Origin: Avibacterium volantium_A | GTDB lineage: Bacteria > Pseudomonadota > Gammaproteobacteria > Enterobacterales > Pasteurellaceae | Direction: 5' to 3' | Assembly (NCBI RefSeq): GCF_049366555.1 | Contig: NZ_JBMMGT010000006.1 | Coordinates: 1 to 64,000 of the forward strand | DNA: 64,000 nucleotides | In this document: positions 23,225-31,927 of the stretch, one piece after another | Position numbering within the stretch: the stretch's first letter is position 1 | Layout: each line of letters begins with the position of its first letter | The notes under the pieces: generated by a model | Databases searched by the model: none | What the model was told of the DNA's origin: nothing | The model's input: the letters and a program-made list of their open reading frames with translations, nothing else | Program-made: the position numbers and the translations under genes

Positions 23225-25161
23225 TATTCTGTTTCCTCTTGTTGGGGTTGTGCTTCGTTCTGTTTGTTTTCCATTTGGTTTACTTGTGGAAGCCGCTGAT
23301 TAAGATAATAATCCATAATTTTTCTTACCACGGGGCCTGCGTTGCTACCGCCACCGCCTGCATTTTCTAAAATGATAGAAACCACAATTTTCGGGTCTTC
23401 ATAAGGGGCATAGCCGATAAACCACGCGTGATCGTGCAATTCTTTGCTCAGAGATTTTGCATTATAGGTTTGGTTTTCTTTTAAGCTGAAAACCTGCGCA
23501 GTGCCTGATTTTCCTGCAACGTGATAGTTCGTACCAGCAAAGGCTTTACGCCCTGTCCCATTGCTCGCATTAATTACGTTATACATACCGCGTTTGGCTT
23601 GCGCCCAATAGCTATCATTGGCTTTAATATCGGGATATAAAAAAGGATCTTGGTAAGGTTCAAAGAAAGAGCCTTCCACCCCTTTCATTAAGTGCGGTGT
23701 ATTTACCTTGCCATTATTAATTAAGATAGCTAAAGCCTTTGCCACTTGCAATGGCGTTGCTGTCCAATAGCCTTGTCCAATACCCACGGAAATGGTATCA
23801 CCCTGTAGCCAAGGTTTTTTATACCGTTTTTGTTTCCATTCGCGCGAAGGCATAATTGCCGAGGTTTCTTCACGAATATCTAAACCCGTTGGCATACCAA
23901 AACCAAAGGCTTTCATCCAACCAGAAAGTTTATCAATCCCCATATTGTAAGCGAGCTGATAAAAGTAGGTATCGGAAGATTCGGTAATTGCTTTATTGAG
24001 ATCCGTATAGCCGTGGCCTGATTTCTTCCAGTCGCGGAATTTTTTCGTACTATTTGGCAACATCCAATAGCCCGGATCAAACACCGTTGTGCTTGGCGTG
24101 ATCAAGGCTTCTTGCAAACCAGCTACCGCAATAAACGGTTTTACCGTAGAAGCTGGCGGATAAGCCCCTTGCGTAACACGGCTATAAAGCGGACGCTCAG
24201 GATCTTCAAGCAGGCGTTTGTAATCTTTACCTGAAATGCCATCAACAAAAAGGTTATTATCATAACTTGGCGTTGAAACCATCGCTAAAATGCTGCTGTC
24301 TTTTGGATCTAGCACCACCACCGCGCCTTTATGTCCTGCTAGCAGATCGGTGATATAACGTTGCAATTCTAAATCAATGGTGAGATGAATGCTTTTACCC
24401 GCCACCGCAGGCTGTTCGCGCAATTTACGGATCACCTTACCACGGTTGTTAATTTCTACTTCTTCAAAGCCCACTTCACCGTGTAATTGTTCTTCGTAAT
24501 AGCGTTCAATACCGAGCTTGCCGATATTGTGCGAGCCAGCATAATTGGCGTATTTGTCTTCTTTTTTCAGGCGTTCCACATCTTTATCATTAATTTTTGC
24601 CACATAACCTAAAATATGGGTGAGCGGTTCGCCGTACAAATAATGACGTTTAAAATAAGGCTTAACGGATAAACTCGGGAATTGATGCTGATTTACCGCA
24701 AAACGTGCGATCTGTTCTTCGGTGAGATCTGGCTTGAGTAAAATGGACGTATAGCGCGAAGAACGGCGGCGCTCTTTCTTAAAATTCGCAATATCGTCTT
24801 CATTTAACCCCACCATTTTTTTGAGCTGTTCAAAAGTGCGGTCTAAATTTTCTACTTTTTCTGGCACGATATATAAGCCAAAAAAGGTGAGATTTTCGGC
24901 AAGCAATTTGCCATAGCGATCGTAAATCAAACCGCGTGTTGGTGGCAACGGCAATAATTTGATACGGTTGCCATTAGAACGGGTTTGATAAGTGTCATAA
25001 TTGACGATTTGCAGATGGTATAAATTGGTGAGCAAAATTGCAGACAGCCCAAGCACGCCTAAAAAAGACACCAAGGCGCGGCGAATAAATAGATTGCGCT
25101 CCGCTTTTTTATCGCGGATCGGCTCCATTGCTGGCTGAGAAAGCAATTTCTTTAAATCCAT
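23224..25161 (-). CDS. mrdA: Penicillin-binding protein 2 (MrdA)
   Basis: A 645-residue class B transpeptidase that cross-links peptidoglycan during elongation. It has one N-terminal membrane anchor (about 27-50), a pedestal domain with the RGLIYDRYG motif (76-84), and a transpeptidase domain with the catalytic S338-TVK341 box, an SSD motif (ITESSDTYFYQL) and the KSGTA box near the C-terminus (HVAGKSGTAQVF). It is co-transcribed with rlmH upstream (3-base gap) and rodA downstream (overlap). It ends in a Gln/Glu-rich tail. Confidence 0.98.
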   Translation of the reverse strand: MDLKKLLSQPAMEPIRDKKAERNLFIRRALVSFLGVLGLSAILLTNLYHLQIVNYDTYQTRSNGNRIKLLPLPPTRGLIYDRYGKLLAENLTFFGLYIVPEKVENLDRTFEQLKKMVGLNEDDIANFKKERRRSSRYTSILLKPDLTEEQIARFAVNQHQFPSLSVKPYFKRHYLYGEPLTHILGYVAKINDKDVERLKKEDKYANYAGSHNIGKLGIERYYEEQLHGEVGFEEVEINNRGKVIRKLREQPAVAGKSIHLTIDLELQRYITDLLAGHKGAVVVLDPKDSSILAMVSTPSYDNNLFVDGISGKDYKRLLEDPERPLYSRVTQGAYPPASTVKPFIAVAGLQEALITPSTTVFDPGYWMLPNSTKKFRDWKKSGHGYTDLNKAITESSDTYFYQLAYNMGIDKLSGWMKAFGFGMPTGLDIREETSAIMPSREWKQKRYKKPWLQGDTISVGIGQGYWTATPLQVAKALAILINNGKVNTPHLMKGVEGSFFEPYQDPFLYPDIKANDSYWAQAKRGMYNVINASNGTGRKAFAGTNYHVAGKSGTAQVFSLKENQTYNAKSLSKELHDHAWFIGYAPYEDPKIVVSIILENAGGGGSNAGPVVRKIMDYYLNQRLPQVNQMENKQNEAQPQQEETE

Positions 25162-25164
25162 TGA

Positions 25165-25632
25165 TTACTCTCGATGATAAGGGTGATTGGTAGTAATCGA
25201 CCAAGCACGATACAAACTCTCTGCCACCACCACGCGCACTAAAGGGTGGGGTAAGGTTAAAGGGGAAAGCGACCAGCTTTGTTCGGCGGCTGCTTTACAT
25301 TCTGGCGATAAACCTTCAGGCCCGCCGATGAGCAAACATAAATCCCGTCCATCATTTTTCCAACCCTCCAGCTGTTGTGCCAGTTGTTCGGTTGTCCAAG
25401 GCTTACCGGGAATGTCTAAGGTAACAATCTTATTGCGCCCACAAGCTGCCAGCATTGCTTTGCCTTCTTGCTCCAAAATGCGTTTAATGTCTGCATTTTT
25501 GCCACGTTTTCCTGCGGGGATTTCGATTAGCTCAAAGGGCATATCCTTTGGGAAACGGCGTTGATATTCTTCAAAGCCTGTGGTTACCCAAGCAGGCATT
25601 TTTGTGCCTACCGCAATTAATTGGATTTTCAT
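25165..25632 (-). CDS. rlmH: 23S rRNA pseudouridine-1915 N3-methyltransferase
   Basis: A 155-residue SPOUT-class methyltransferase that methylates pseudouridine 1915 of 23S rRNA in assembled 70S ribosomes. The trefoil-knot SAM site is seen as LCLLIGGPEGLSPEC, with the LPHPLVRVVVAESLYRAWSI C-terminal segment typical of the family (E. coli length 155). It is directly abutted to rsfS on one side and mrdA on the other. Confidence 0.97.
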   Translation of the reverse strand: MKIQLIAVGTKMPAWVTTGFEEYQRRFPKDMPFELIEIPAGKRGKNADIKRILEQEGKAMLAACGRNKIVTLDIPGKPWTTEQLAQQLEGWKNDGRDLCLLIGGPEGLSPECKAAAEQSWSLSPLTLPHPLVRVVVAESLYRAWSITTNHPYHRE

Positions 25633-25944
25633 TTAGCCCCAAAGTTTCTCTAATTGATACATTTCACGGCTGTCTGCTTGCATAATATGCACCATCGCTT
25701 GCCCGAAATCGACCACCACCCAATCTGCAGTAGCTTTGCCCTCTTCACCGAAGGATTCAAAACCCGCTTGCTTGCTTTCATCAATTAGTTTTTGTGCTAA
25801 AGAACTAATATGGCGGCTTGATGTCCCTGTGCAAATAATCATATTGTCCGTTACGCTTGATTTGCCTTGCACATCTAAATGCAAAATATCAACGGCTTTT
25901 AAATCGTCTAATTTGTTAATTAAAAAATCTACTAATGTTGTCAT
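25633..25944 (-). CDS. rsfS: Ribosomal silencing factor RsfS
   Basis: A 103-residue protein that binds ribosomal protein L14 and blocks joining of the 30S and 50S subunits in stationary phase. The nucleotidyltransferase-like fold shows the DMIICTGTSSRHISSLA and DWVVVDFGQAMVHIM segments. It heads the rsfS-rlmH-mrdA-rodA-rlpA-dacA-ybeD-lipB-lipA run, with no gap to rlmH. Confidence 0.96.
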   Translation of the reverse strand: MTTLVDFLINKLDDLKAVDILHLDVQGKSSVTDNMIICTGTSSRHISSLAQKLIDESKQAGFESFGEEGKATADWVVVDFGQAMVHIMQADSREMYQLEKLWG

Positions 25945-26028
25945 ACGAAATGTTATCGCTCATTAAATTTGTGTGTTAAAAATCCGTCAATTCTATCACG
26001 AGATAAAACAGAAATAATAGAAAAAATC

Positions 26029-26075
26029 ACCGCACTTTTCTTGTTTATGTTTTGTTTATAAAAGTGCGGTGGAAT
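26029..26075 (-). terminator. Inverted uptake-signal terminator after rhlB
   Basis: ACCGCACTTTT (26029-26039) pairs perfectly with AAAAGTGCGGT (26060-26070). Read on the minus strand, an A/T-rich T-run follows (complement of the A-run at 26021-26026), so it should terminate rhlB. Confidence 0.75.
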
Positions 26076-26093
26076 TTTGGCGATTTTTTGAGA

Positions 26094-27341
26094 TTAATAA
26101 CGCTTTTTAAAATTGCGTTTATTATTTTGATAATGGCTTTGCCCAGTGCGTTTGCGGTAAGGTTTTGGCAAATCACTGAGTAGCGCTTGCGGATCATATT
26201 GGCTTACTGGAATAGAATGGCCAATATATTCTTCAATGGCAGGTAAATTCATTGCATATTCTTCACAAGCAAAACTAATGGAAACGCCACTTTCGCCTGC
26301 GCGCCCTGTACGTCCAATGCGATGCACATAATCTTCGCGATCATCAGGCAAATCATAGTTGAAAACGTGCGTAACATCAGGAATATGTAAGCCACGCGCA
26401 GCAACGTCTGTCGCTACTAGAATGTCCAATTGTCCTGAGGTAAATTGTTGCAACAAAGCAAGGCGTTTTTTCTGTGCAACATCGCCTGTGAGTAGCCCCA
26501 CACGATGCCCATCAGCGGCTAAATAGCCCCAAATTTCTTCACAGCGATGTTTGGTGTTGGCGAAAATAATGCAACGCTCTGGCCATTCTTCTTCCAACAA
26601 CGTCATTAATAACGCCATTTTGTCTTGGTTAGACGGATAAAACAGTTCTTCTTTAATGCGGTGGCCTGTTTTTTGCAGTGGCTCAACTTCCACATATTCA
26701 GGATCATTCATATCTTCAAAGGCAAGTTCACGCACTTTATAAGATAGGGTGGCGGAAAAGAGCATTGTTAAGCGTCCAGCAGGGGGCGGACATTTTCGCA
26801 GTAAGTAGCGAATATCTTTGATAAAGCCTAGATCGAACATTCGATCTGCTTCATCTAGCACCACCACTTCAATATCCGTTAAGCGAATAATGCCTTGTTT
26901 AACGTAATCAATCACGCGTCCTGTTGTGCCGATTAAAATATCAATGCCTTGCTCAATCACTTTAAGCTGTTTATCGTAGCCATCGCCCCCATAAGCTAGC
27001 CCCATTTTTAGTCCTGTGGCTTGTGAGAGCGCTGCGCCATCATTGCTAATTTGCACGGCAAGCTCGCGTGTGGGCGCTAAAATTAACGCACGCGGTTGCG
27101 TGGCATTATGCTGCGAATTTTCGCTTAATAAATGATGAAAGGTGGCGGTGAGAAAGGCCATTGTTTTGCCTGTGCCTGTTTGCGCTTGCCCTGCCACATC
27201 ACGCCCTGCAAGGGTGATTGGTAAAGAAAGAGCTTGGATTGGCGTGCAGTATTCAAAACCGTTTTTTTCTAAACACTGTAATACGCTTGGATTTAGTGGT
27301 AAATCAGCAAAACGTTGCTGAGTTAAATGATTATTTTGCAT
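26094..27341 (-). CDS. rhlB: ATP-dependent RNA helicase RhlB
   Basis: A 415-residue DEAD-box helicase, a core component of the RNase E degradosome that unwinds structured mRNA. It matches E. coli RhlB closely: Walker A AQTGTGKT at 53-60, DEAD at 163-166, SAT in LFSATLSYKVREL, and HRIGRTGR near residue 350; the tail is basic (KPYRKRTGQSHYQNNKRNFKKRY). A longer frame from 27413 would add 24 residues, but the homologue begins MxxxHLT, so the ATG at 27339-27341 (complement) is used. The degradosome-binding partner RNase E is not in this window. Confidence 0.95.
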   Translation of the reverse strand: MQNNHLTQQRFADLPLNPSVLQCLEKNGFEYCTPIQALSLPITLAGRDVAGQAQTGTGKTMAFLTATFHHLLSENSQHNATQPRALILAPTRELAVQISNDGAALSQATGLKMGLAYGGDGYDKQLKVIEQGIDILIGTTGRVIDYVKQGIIRLTDIEVVVLDEADRMFDLGFIKDIRYLLRKCPPPAGRLTMLFSATLSYKVRELAFEDMNDPEYVEVEPLQKTGHRIKEELFYPSNQDKMALLMTLLEEEWPERCIIFANTKHRCEEIWGYLAADGHRVGLLTGDVAQKKRLALLQQFTSGQLDILVATDVAARGLHIPDVTHVFNYDLPDDREDYVHRIGRTGRAGESGVSISFACEEYAMNLPAIEEYIGHSIPVSQYDPQALLSDLPKPYRKRTGQSHYQNNKRNFKKRY

Positions 27342-27818
27342 AGTTATCTGACTATTTTCGATTTTATGAGAAAAAATTGTGCTAAGCATAGCACGAAGGG
27401 CAGAAATCCCCAAAAATTCTTCTTTTCTCTCTTCTTTATCTCTAAAAAAGGGAACAAATAAAGTGCGGTTAAAAATGTAGCATTTGTTGGTTGTTTTTTA
27501 TCACTTTTTATTTTGTTTTATAGCAAGAATAAATTACCCCGTTATGCTTAGAAAAGGCAAATTACCTAGGATTTTAATAACTCTTAAGGGTTATTTTTAT
27601 GTAGCAAAAATAACTCAAAAAGGTTATTCCTAATAAAAACATTGATCAAACGCAAAAAATAGCAAAATAGCGCTGAAAAATGAGAATGAATTTGTTATTT
27701 TTAAGCGCGAAAAACTTTCTCTTAATTCATTATCATATTGTTTTTAATGAGAAAAATTATCATTTATTGCTTAAGTTTATTTGTTGTACAACATTGATCA
27801 ATGTATGGAGTAATTATC
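27342..27818 (+). promoter_or_regulatory. rhlB-nrfA intergenic control region
   Basis: This 477-base, A+T-rich region carries the divergent rhlB and nrfA promoters. TTGAT-CAAA-CGCAA (27642-27655) matches the FNR box TTGAT-N4-ATCAA at 8 of 10 positions. The 11 bases ACATTGATCAA occur twice, at 27639-27649 and 27791-27801; the second is part of a perfect 14-base palindrome (27791-27804) immediately before the nrfA ribosome binding site. An uptake signal lies near 27460. No terminator or gene was found in it. Anaerobic (FNR) and nitrite (NarP) control is known for nrf operons; binding here is inferred. Confidence 0.45.
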
Positions 27819-29312
27819 GTGAACATTTTCAGAAAAACTTTAGCTTCTCTGGCGATTGCTGGATTGACTTTAGTGTCTGCCCAACCTTTGATGGCGGCAG
27901 ATAATAGTGTAGCAGAAAAGCGAGCTCCAACTCGTGAGGAATTAGCAAAACCAAATCCTGATTTGAAAATTCAAGCAATCAGTGAACGATTTGCTGAAAA
28001 ATATCCAAAACAATATAACAGTTGGGCTGCAACCGCAGAATCTACGGAAATTGTTCCGGCAATTGAAGTTGATCCTAGAATGATCGTAATGTGGGGCGGT
28101 TATGCGTTCTCAAAAGAATATAACAAACCGCGTGGTCACTTTTATACTGTAACTGACGTGCGCAATATTTTGCGTACAGGTGCGCCGTTTGATGCTAACA
28201 GCGGCCCACAACCAATGGCGTGTTGGACGTGTAAAGGCCCCGATGTACCACGTTTGATTGCTGAATGGGGTGAAGAAGAATACTTCAACGGCAAATGGGC
28301 AAAAGGTGGGGCTGAAGTGGTAAATTCTATCGGCTGTGCTGATTGTCACGACACCACATCAAAAGATTTTGCAGAAGGTAAACCTGCTTTACGTATTGCT
28401 CGTCCGCACGTTTTACGCGCCTTAGATGCGATCGGAAAAGACTTCGCTCATTTAGATAAAACAGACAAACGTGGCGCAATTTGTGCTAACTGTCACGTTG
28501 AATATTACTTTGATAAAAAAGTGGTAAACAATGTGGTATTCCCTTGGATGAAAGGGGTAGATGTGGATAGTATGGAACAATACTATGACAATATCGAATT
28601 CTACGATTGGATTCACTCTATCTCTAAAACACCAATGTTAAAAGCACAGCACCCAGACTATGAAACTTGGTTACAAGGTACACATGGTAAAAATGGCGTA
28701 ACCTGTGTAGATTGTCATATGCCAAAAGTACAAGGGGCTGATGGTAAAGTTTACACTGACCACAAAATTGGTAATCCGCTTGATTCTTTTGAAAATACCT
28801 GTGCAAACTGCCACGATCAAAGCAAAGAAACTTTAACCAAAGTGGTGGCAGGTCATAAAAAAGATATCAAAGACGTGATGATTAAACTTGAAGACCAAAT
28901 CGTGAAAGCGCACTTTGAAGCGAAAGCGGCTTGGGACGCAGGTGCAACAGAAGAAGAAATGAAACCAGCATTACAAGCTATCCGTCACGCACAATGGCGT
29001 TGGGATTATTCTGCTGCGGGCCACGGTGGTCATATTCACGCACCAGATATTATCTTAAAAACCATTGCAACAGGCTTAGATCGTATTGCTGATGCGCGTA
29101 CTAAATTAGCCATTATTCTCACCAAACACGGTGTGAAACAGCCAATCAATTACCCAGATATTTCAACAGCTGAAAATGCGTGGAAAGCAATGGGCATTGA
29201 TATTGAAAAAGAACGTGCAGCGAAAGCGAAATTCCTCAAAGAAGTTGTTCCACAATGGAATAAAGAAGCGTTAGAAAAAGGCTTAATGGAGAAAGCTCCA
29301 CCAGCAAAATAA
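27819..29312 (+). CDS. nrfA: Pentaheme cytochrome c nitrite reductase NrfA
   Basis: Periplasmic enzyme that reduces nitrite to ammonia with six electrons. The 497-residue protein has a signal peptide (1-27, cut after MAA), the special lysine-ligated heme motif CWTCK at 135-139, and four CxxCH motifs at 173-177, 222-226, 296-300 and 328-332. The active-site tyrosine region (CHVEYYF) and the HKIG histidine (about 315) are conserved. A frame from ATG 27801 would add six residues, but the GTG at 27819 is preferred: GGAG lies eight bases before it and MNIFRKTL begins a better signal peptide. First gene of nrfABCD. Confidence 0.96.
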   Translation: MNIFRKTLASLAIAGLTLVSAQPLMAADNSVAEKRAPTREELAKPNPDLKIQAISERFAEKYPKQYNSWAATAESTEIVPAIEVDPRMIVMWGGYAFSKEYNKPRGHFYTVTDVRNILRTGAPFDANSGPQPMACWTCKGPDVPRLIAEWGEEEYFNGKWAKGGAEVVNSIGCADCHDTTSKDFAEGKPALRIARPHVLRALDAIGKDFAHLDKTDKRGAICANCHVEYYFDKKVVNNVVFPWMKGVDVDSMEQYYDNIEFYDWIHSISKTPMLKAQHPDYETWLQGTHGKNGVTCVDCHMPKVQGADGKVYTDHKIGNPLDSFENTCANCHDQSKETLTKVVAGHKKDIKDVMIKLEDQIVKAHFEAKAAWDAGATEEEMKPALQAIRHAQWRWDYSAAGHGGHIHAPDIILKTIATGLDRIADARTKLAIILTKHGVKQPINYPDISTAENAWKAMGIDIEKERAAKAKFLKEVVPQWNKEALEKGLMEKAPPAK

Positions 29313-29323
29313 GCCAAAAAGTA

Positions 29324-29393
29324 ACCGCACTTTATTAAGTGCCGACTTAGGAAGAAACCTTAAAGTGGGAAGAAAACTAAAGTGCGGTCTATT
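29324..29393 (+). promoter_or_regulatory. Inverted uptake-signal pair between nrfA and nrfB
   Basis: ACCGCACTTT (29324-29333) and AAAGTGCGGT (29379-29388) can pair with a long 45-base loop, followed by CTATTTTG. The weak T-run suggests a partial terminator or an mRNA-stabilising stem that would raise nrfA over nrfBCD; the main support is position. Confidence 0.4.
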
Positions 29394-29420
29394 TTGAACG
29401 AAAATTTGAGGTAATAAGAA

Positions 29421-30044
29421 ATGAACGTTGTATTAAAGAAAATGGTAAAGCTTACCGCCTTATTAGGGGCGATGATCTTGGCTTTGCCTGCACAAGCTAA
29501 TACAGAAAACTCTGAATTAAGCTATCAACCTACGTTAGAAAATCAGCGTAATCCAAATGAATACTGTGCGAAATGCCACAAATTAGAAGCCACAGATGAA
29601 CAATCTGGCGGTGATTTACATTTTGGTAAATTCCACGGTACGCACTTATCCAAAACCAATCCAAGCACAGGCAAGCCAATTACTTGTGTGAGCTGCCACG
29701 GTAATATTTCGGAAAATCACCGCCGTGGTGCAAAAGATGTAATGCGTTTTGAAAGCGATATTTTCTCTGACAAAAAACCAATGTTCTCTGTGCAAGAGCA
29801 AAATCAAGTTTGCTTCTCTTGTCACCGTCCTGAAAAATTACGCGAGAAACTTTGGGCGCACGATGTTCACGCAATGAAATTGCCTTGTGCTGCGTGCCAT
29901 ACCTTGCACCCAGAAAAAGACGCAATGAAAGGCATTGAGAAAAAACAACGTGTTAAACTTTGCGTGGATTGTCACGGAGAACAACAAAAACGCAAAGCCT
30001 TAAAAGATCTTGACCCGACCAGCGAACAAAAGGATAACAAATGA
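29421..30044 (+). CDS. nrfB: Pentaheme cytochrome NrfB
   Basis: Periplasmic electron carrier that passes electrons from NrfCD to NrfA. The 207-residue protein has a signal peptide ending in ALPAQA, then five CxxCH heme motifs: CAKCH, CVSCH, CFSCH, CAACH and CVDCH. GAGG precedes the ATG. It overlaps nrfC by four bases (ATGA), so nrfB and nrfC are translationally coupled. Confidence 0.95.
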   Translation: MNVVLKKMVKLTALLGAMILALPAQANTENSELSYQPTLENQRNPNEYCAKCHKLEATDEQSGGDLHFGKFHGTHLSKTNPSTGKPITCVSCHGNISENHRRGAKDVMRFESDIFSDKKPMFSVQEQNQVCFSCHRPEKLREKLWAHDVHAMKLPCAACHTLHPEKDAMKGIEKKQRVKLCVDCHGEQQKRKALKDLDPTSEQKDNK

Positions 30045-30718
30045 CAACTTGCTCACGCCGTAATTTTGTTTCTGGAATGGGCGCTTTGATCCTAATGACA
30101 GGAACAACAATTAAGTCAGTAGCACAAGATAAGGCAGAAGAAAAGCCAATTCGTTATGCAATGTTGCACGATGAAACCGCTTGTATTGGTTGTACCGCTT
30201 GTATGGACGCGTGCCGTGAAACCAACCAAGTGCCAGAAGGCGTTTCACGTTTAGAAATTATTCGTAGCGAACCTTATGGCGAATTTCCTGACGTGAAATA
30301 TGAGTTTTTCCGTCATTCGTGCCAGCATTGTACCAATGCACCTTGTGTTGCTGTGTGTCCAACAGGGGCTTCATATATTGACGCTTCCACTGGTATTGTT
30401 GATGTCAACAAAGATCTTTGTGTTGGCTGCCAATACTGTATTGCCGTATGTCCATATCGCGTGCGCTTTATTCACCCTGTGTATAAATCCGCCGATAAAT
30501 GTAATTTCTGTCGCGATACGAATTTGGCAAAAGGCAAACAGCCCGCTTGTGTAGAGGCTTGCCCAACCAAAGCGCTAACCTTTGGTAATACCAACGATCC
30601 GCAAAGTGAAATTTCTTTGAAACTGAAAGAAAAACAAACCTATCGTACAAAAGTTGAATTAGGTACAGATCCAAATCTTTACCACGTTCCAGCTAGAGCA
30701 GGGGAGATCAGACGATGA
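30041..30718 (+). CDS. nrfC: NrfC, four-cluster ferredoxin subunit
   Basis: A 225-residue 4Fe-4S protein that links the quinol oxidase NrfD to NrfB. The twin-arginine signal (CSRRNFVSGMG) targets it to the periplasm in folded form. Four cluster-binding groups are visible: CIGCTACMDAC, CQHCTNAPCVAVCP, CVGCQYCIAVCP, and CNFC with CVEACP. Starts inside the nrfB stop and ends in a 4-base overlap with nrfD. Confidence 0.96.
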   Translation: MTTCSRRNFVSGMGALILMTGTTIKSVAQDKAEEKPIRYAMLHDETACIGCTACMDACRETNQVPEGVSRLEIIRSEPYGEFPDVKYEFFRHSCQHCTNAPCVAVCPTGASYIDASTGIVDVNKDLCVGCQYCIAVCPYRVRFIHPVYKSADKCNFCRDTNLAKGKQPACVEACPTKALTFGNTNDPQSEISLKLKEKQTYRTKVELGTDPNLYHVPARAGEIRR

Positions 30719-31677
30719 ACAGTCCATTTCATTTCCCATCTTTAGTGTGGGACGGGCCAATTGCGATTTATCTCTTTTTATTAGGGATTTCCGCAGGGGC
30801 AACAATGCTTGCGGTATTGTTAAAACGTGCAGGATTAGCAGGGGAACGCCCGGAAGAAAACAATATCTTAAAGGTTAATGCCTTGCTTGCACCGATTAGT
30901 ATTACCATTGGTTTATTGCTATTGATTTTCCACTTAACCAAACCTTGGACATTCTGGTACTTAATGTTCAATTATCACCACACCTCAATTATGTCCGCAG
31001 GGGTGATGTTGTTCCAAGTGTATATGCTGTTCTTGGTATTATGGTTAGCGATTATCTTCAAATCACTGGTGTTGAGCCTTGTGAAGCGCTTTGTGCCGAA
31101 ACTTGCGAACCTTGCAGAGAAAATCATTGATATTGCCGCTAAATTTACTAATGCCATTGAGATCATTACTTTATTGCTTAGCGTGGCGTTAGGGGCATAT
31201 ACTGGTTTCCTACTTTCTGCATTAGTGAGCTATCCAATGCTAAATAACCCTGTCTTGCCAGTGTTATTCTTGGCGTCAGGCACGTCATCGGGCATTGCGG
31301 CATTGATTTTCTTCACCATTTTATGCACCAAAGAAAGCACTCATTCCAAAGGCTTGGCGTTCTTGCATAAATTTGAACAGCCAGTGGTGTTGATTGAAGC
31401 CTTCTTATTGTTCGCTTTTTTCTTTGGTTTATACCTTGGTGGCGGACAAAAAACCGTGGCATTTCACACCGCACTTTCGGGGGGCTTCTGGGCGAATGTC
31501 TTCTGGATCGGCGTGGTAGGCATTGGGATTGTGTTACCCCTCTTACTCAACGCTGTTGCAGGTGAGAAACTCAAACACCAAAAAGGCTTTATGCTGATTG
31601 TGGCAGGATTGGGCTTAATCGGGGTACTTTGCTTGCGTTACTTCATTTTATACGCAGGGCAAATGACTTTGGCCTAA
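30715..31677 (+). CDS. nrfD: NrfD, membrane quinol-oxidising subunit
   Basis: A 320-residue polytopic protein (about eight membrane helices) of the NrfD/PsrC family that oxidises menaquinol and feeds NrfC. It begins with the typical WDGPIAIYLFLLGISAGATM segment. A 4-base overlap with nrfC and a stem-loop after the gene (31701-31728) mark it as the end of the nrfABCD transcript. Confidence 0.95.
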   Translation: MNSPFHFPSLVWDGPIAIYLFLLGISAGATMLAVLLKRAGLAGERPEENNILKVNALLAPISITIGLLLLIFHLTKPWTFWYLMFNYHHTSIMSAGVMLFQVYMLFLVLWLAIIFKSLVLSLVKRFVPKLANLAEKIIDIAAKFTNAIEIITLLLSVALGAYTGFLLSALVSYPMLNNPVLPVLFLASGTSSGIAALIFFTILCTKESTHSKGLAFLHKFEQPVVLIEAFLLFAFFFGLYLGGGQKTVAFHTALSGGFWANVFWIGVVGIGIVLPLLLNAVAGEKLKHQKGFMLIVAGLGLIGVLCLRYFILYAGQMTLA

Positions 31678-31700
31678 TCAAAACAATCAATGATTATCAG

Positions 31701-31728
31701 GGCGAACCAAGGTGTTCGCCTTTATTTT
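31701..31728 (+). terminator. Terminator after nrfD
   Basis: GGCGAAC (31701-31707) pairs with GTTCGCC (31714-31720) around CAAGGT, followed by TTTATTTT. It separates nrfABCD from the nrfE block. Confidence 0.75.
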
Positions 31729-31875
31729 AATGGCGTTTTTTGCTGTAAATCCCCTAATGGCAAAGGGAAAACTGACGAGAAAAGTTATTTGCAGAAAATA
31801 AAGTGCGGTGCATTTTTACGCATTTTATCACTGCTTGAATTGAGAATGAGCTTGATGATTTTTCTGCATAACACA

Positions 31876-31904
31876 ATGACATTGCTACGCATTTTCTCTA
31901 AAAT
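31876..31904 (+). promoter_or_regulatory. Candidate promoter of the nrfE block
   Basis: ATGACA (31876-31881), 17 bases, TAAAAT (31899-31904) forms a credible sigma-70 promoter 24 bases before the nrfE start. It fits the terminator upstream, which would otherwise leave nrfEFG unexpressed. Confidence 0.45.
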
Positions 31905-31927
31905 ACACAACAAATTAACCAACGAAT

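Noticed and set aside
27801..27818. Upstream ATG start for nrfA
   Set aside because: The GTG at 27819 has a better ribosome binding site and signal peptide.
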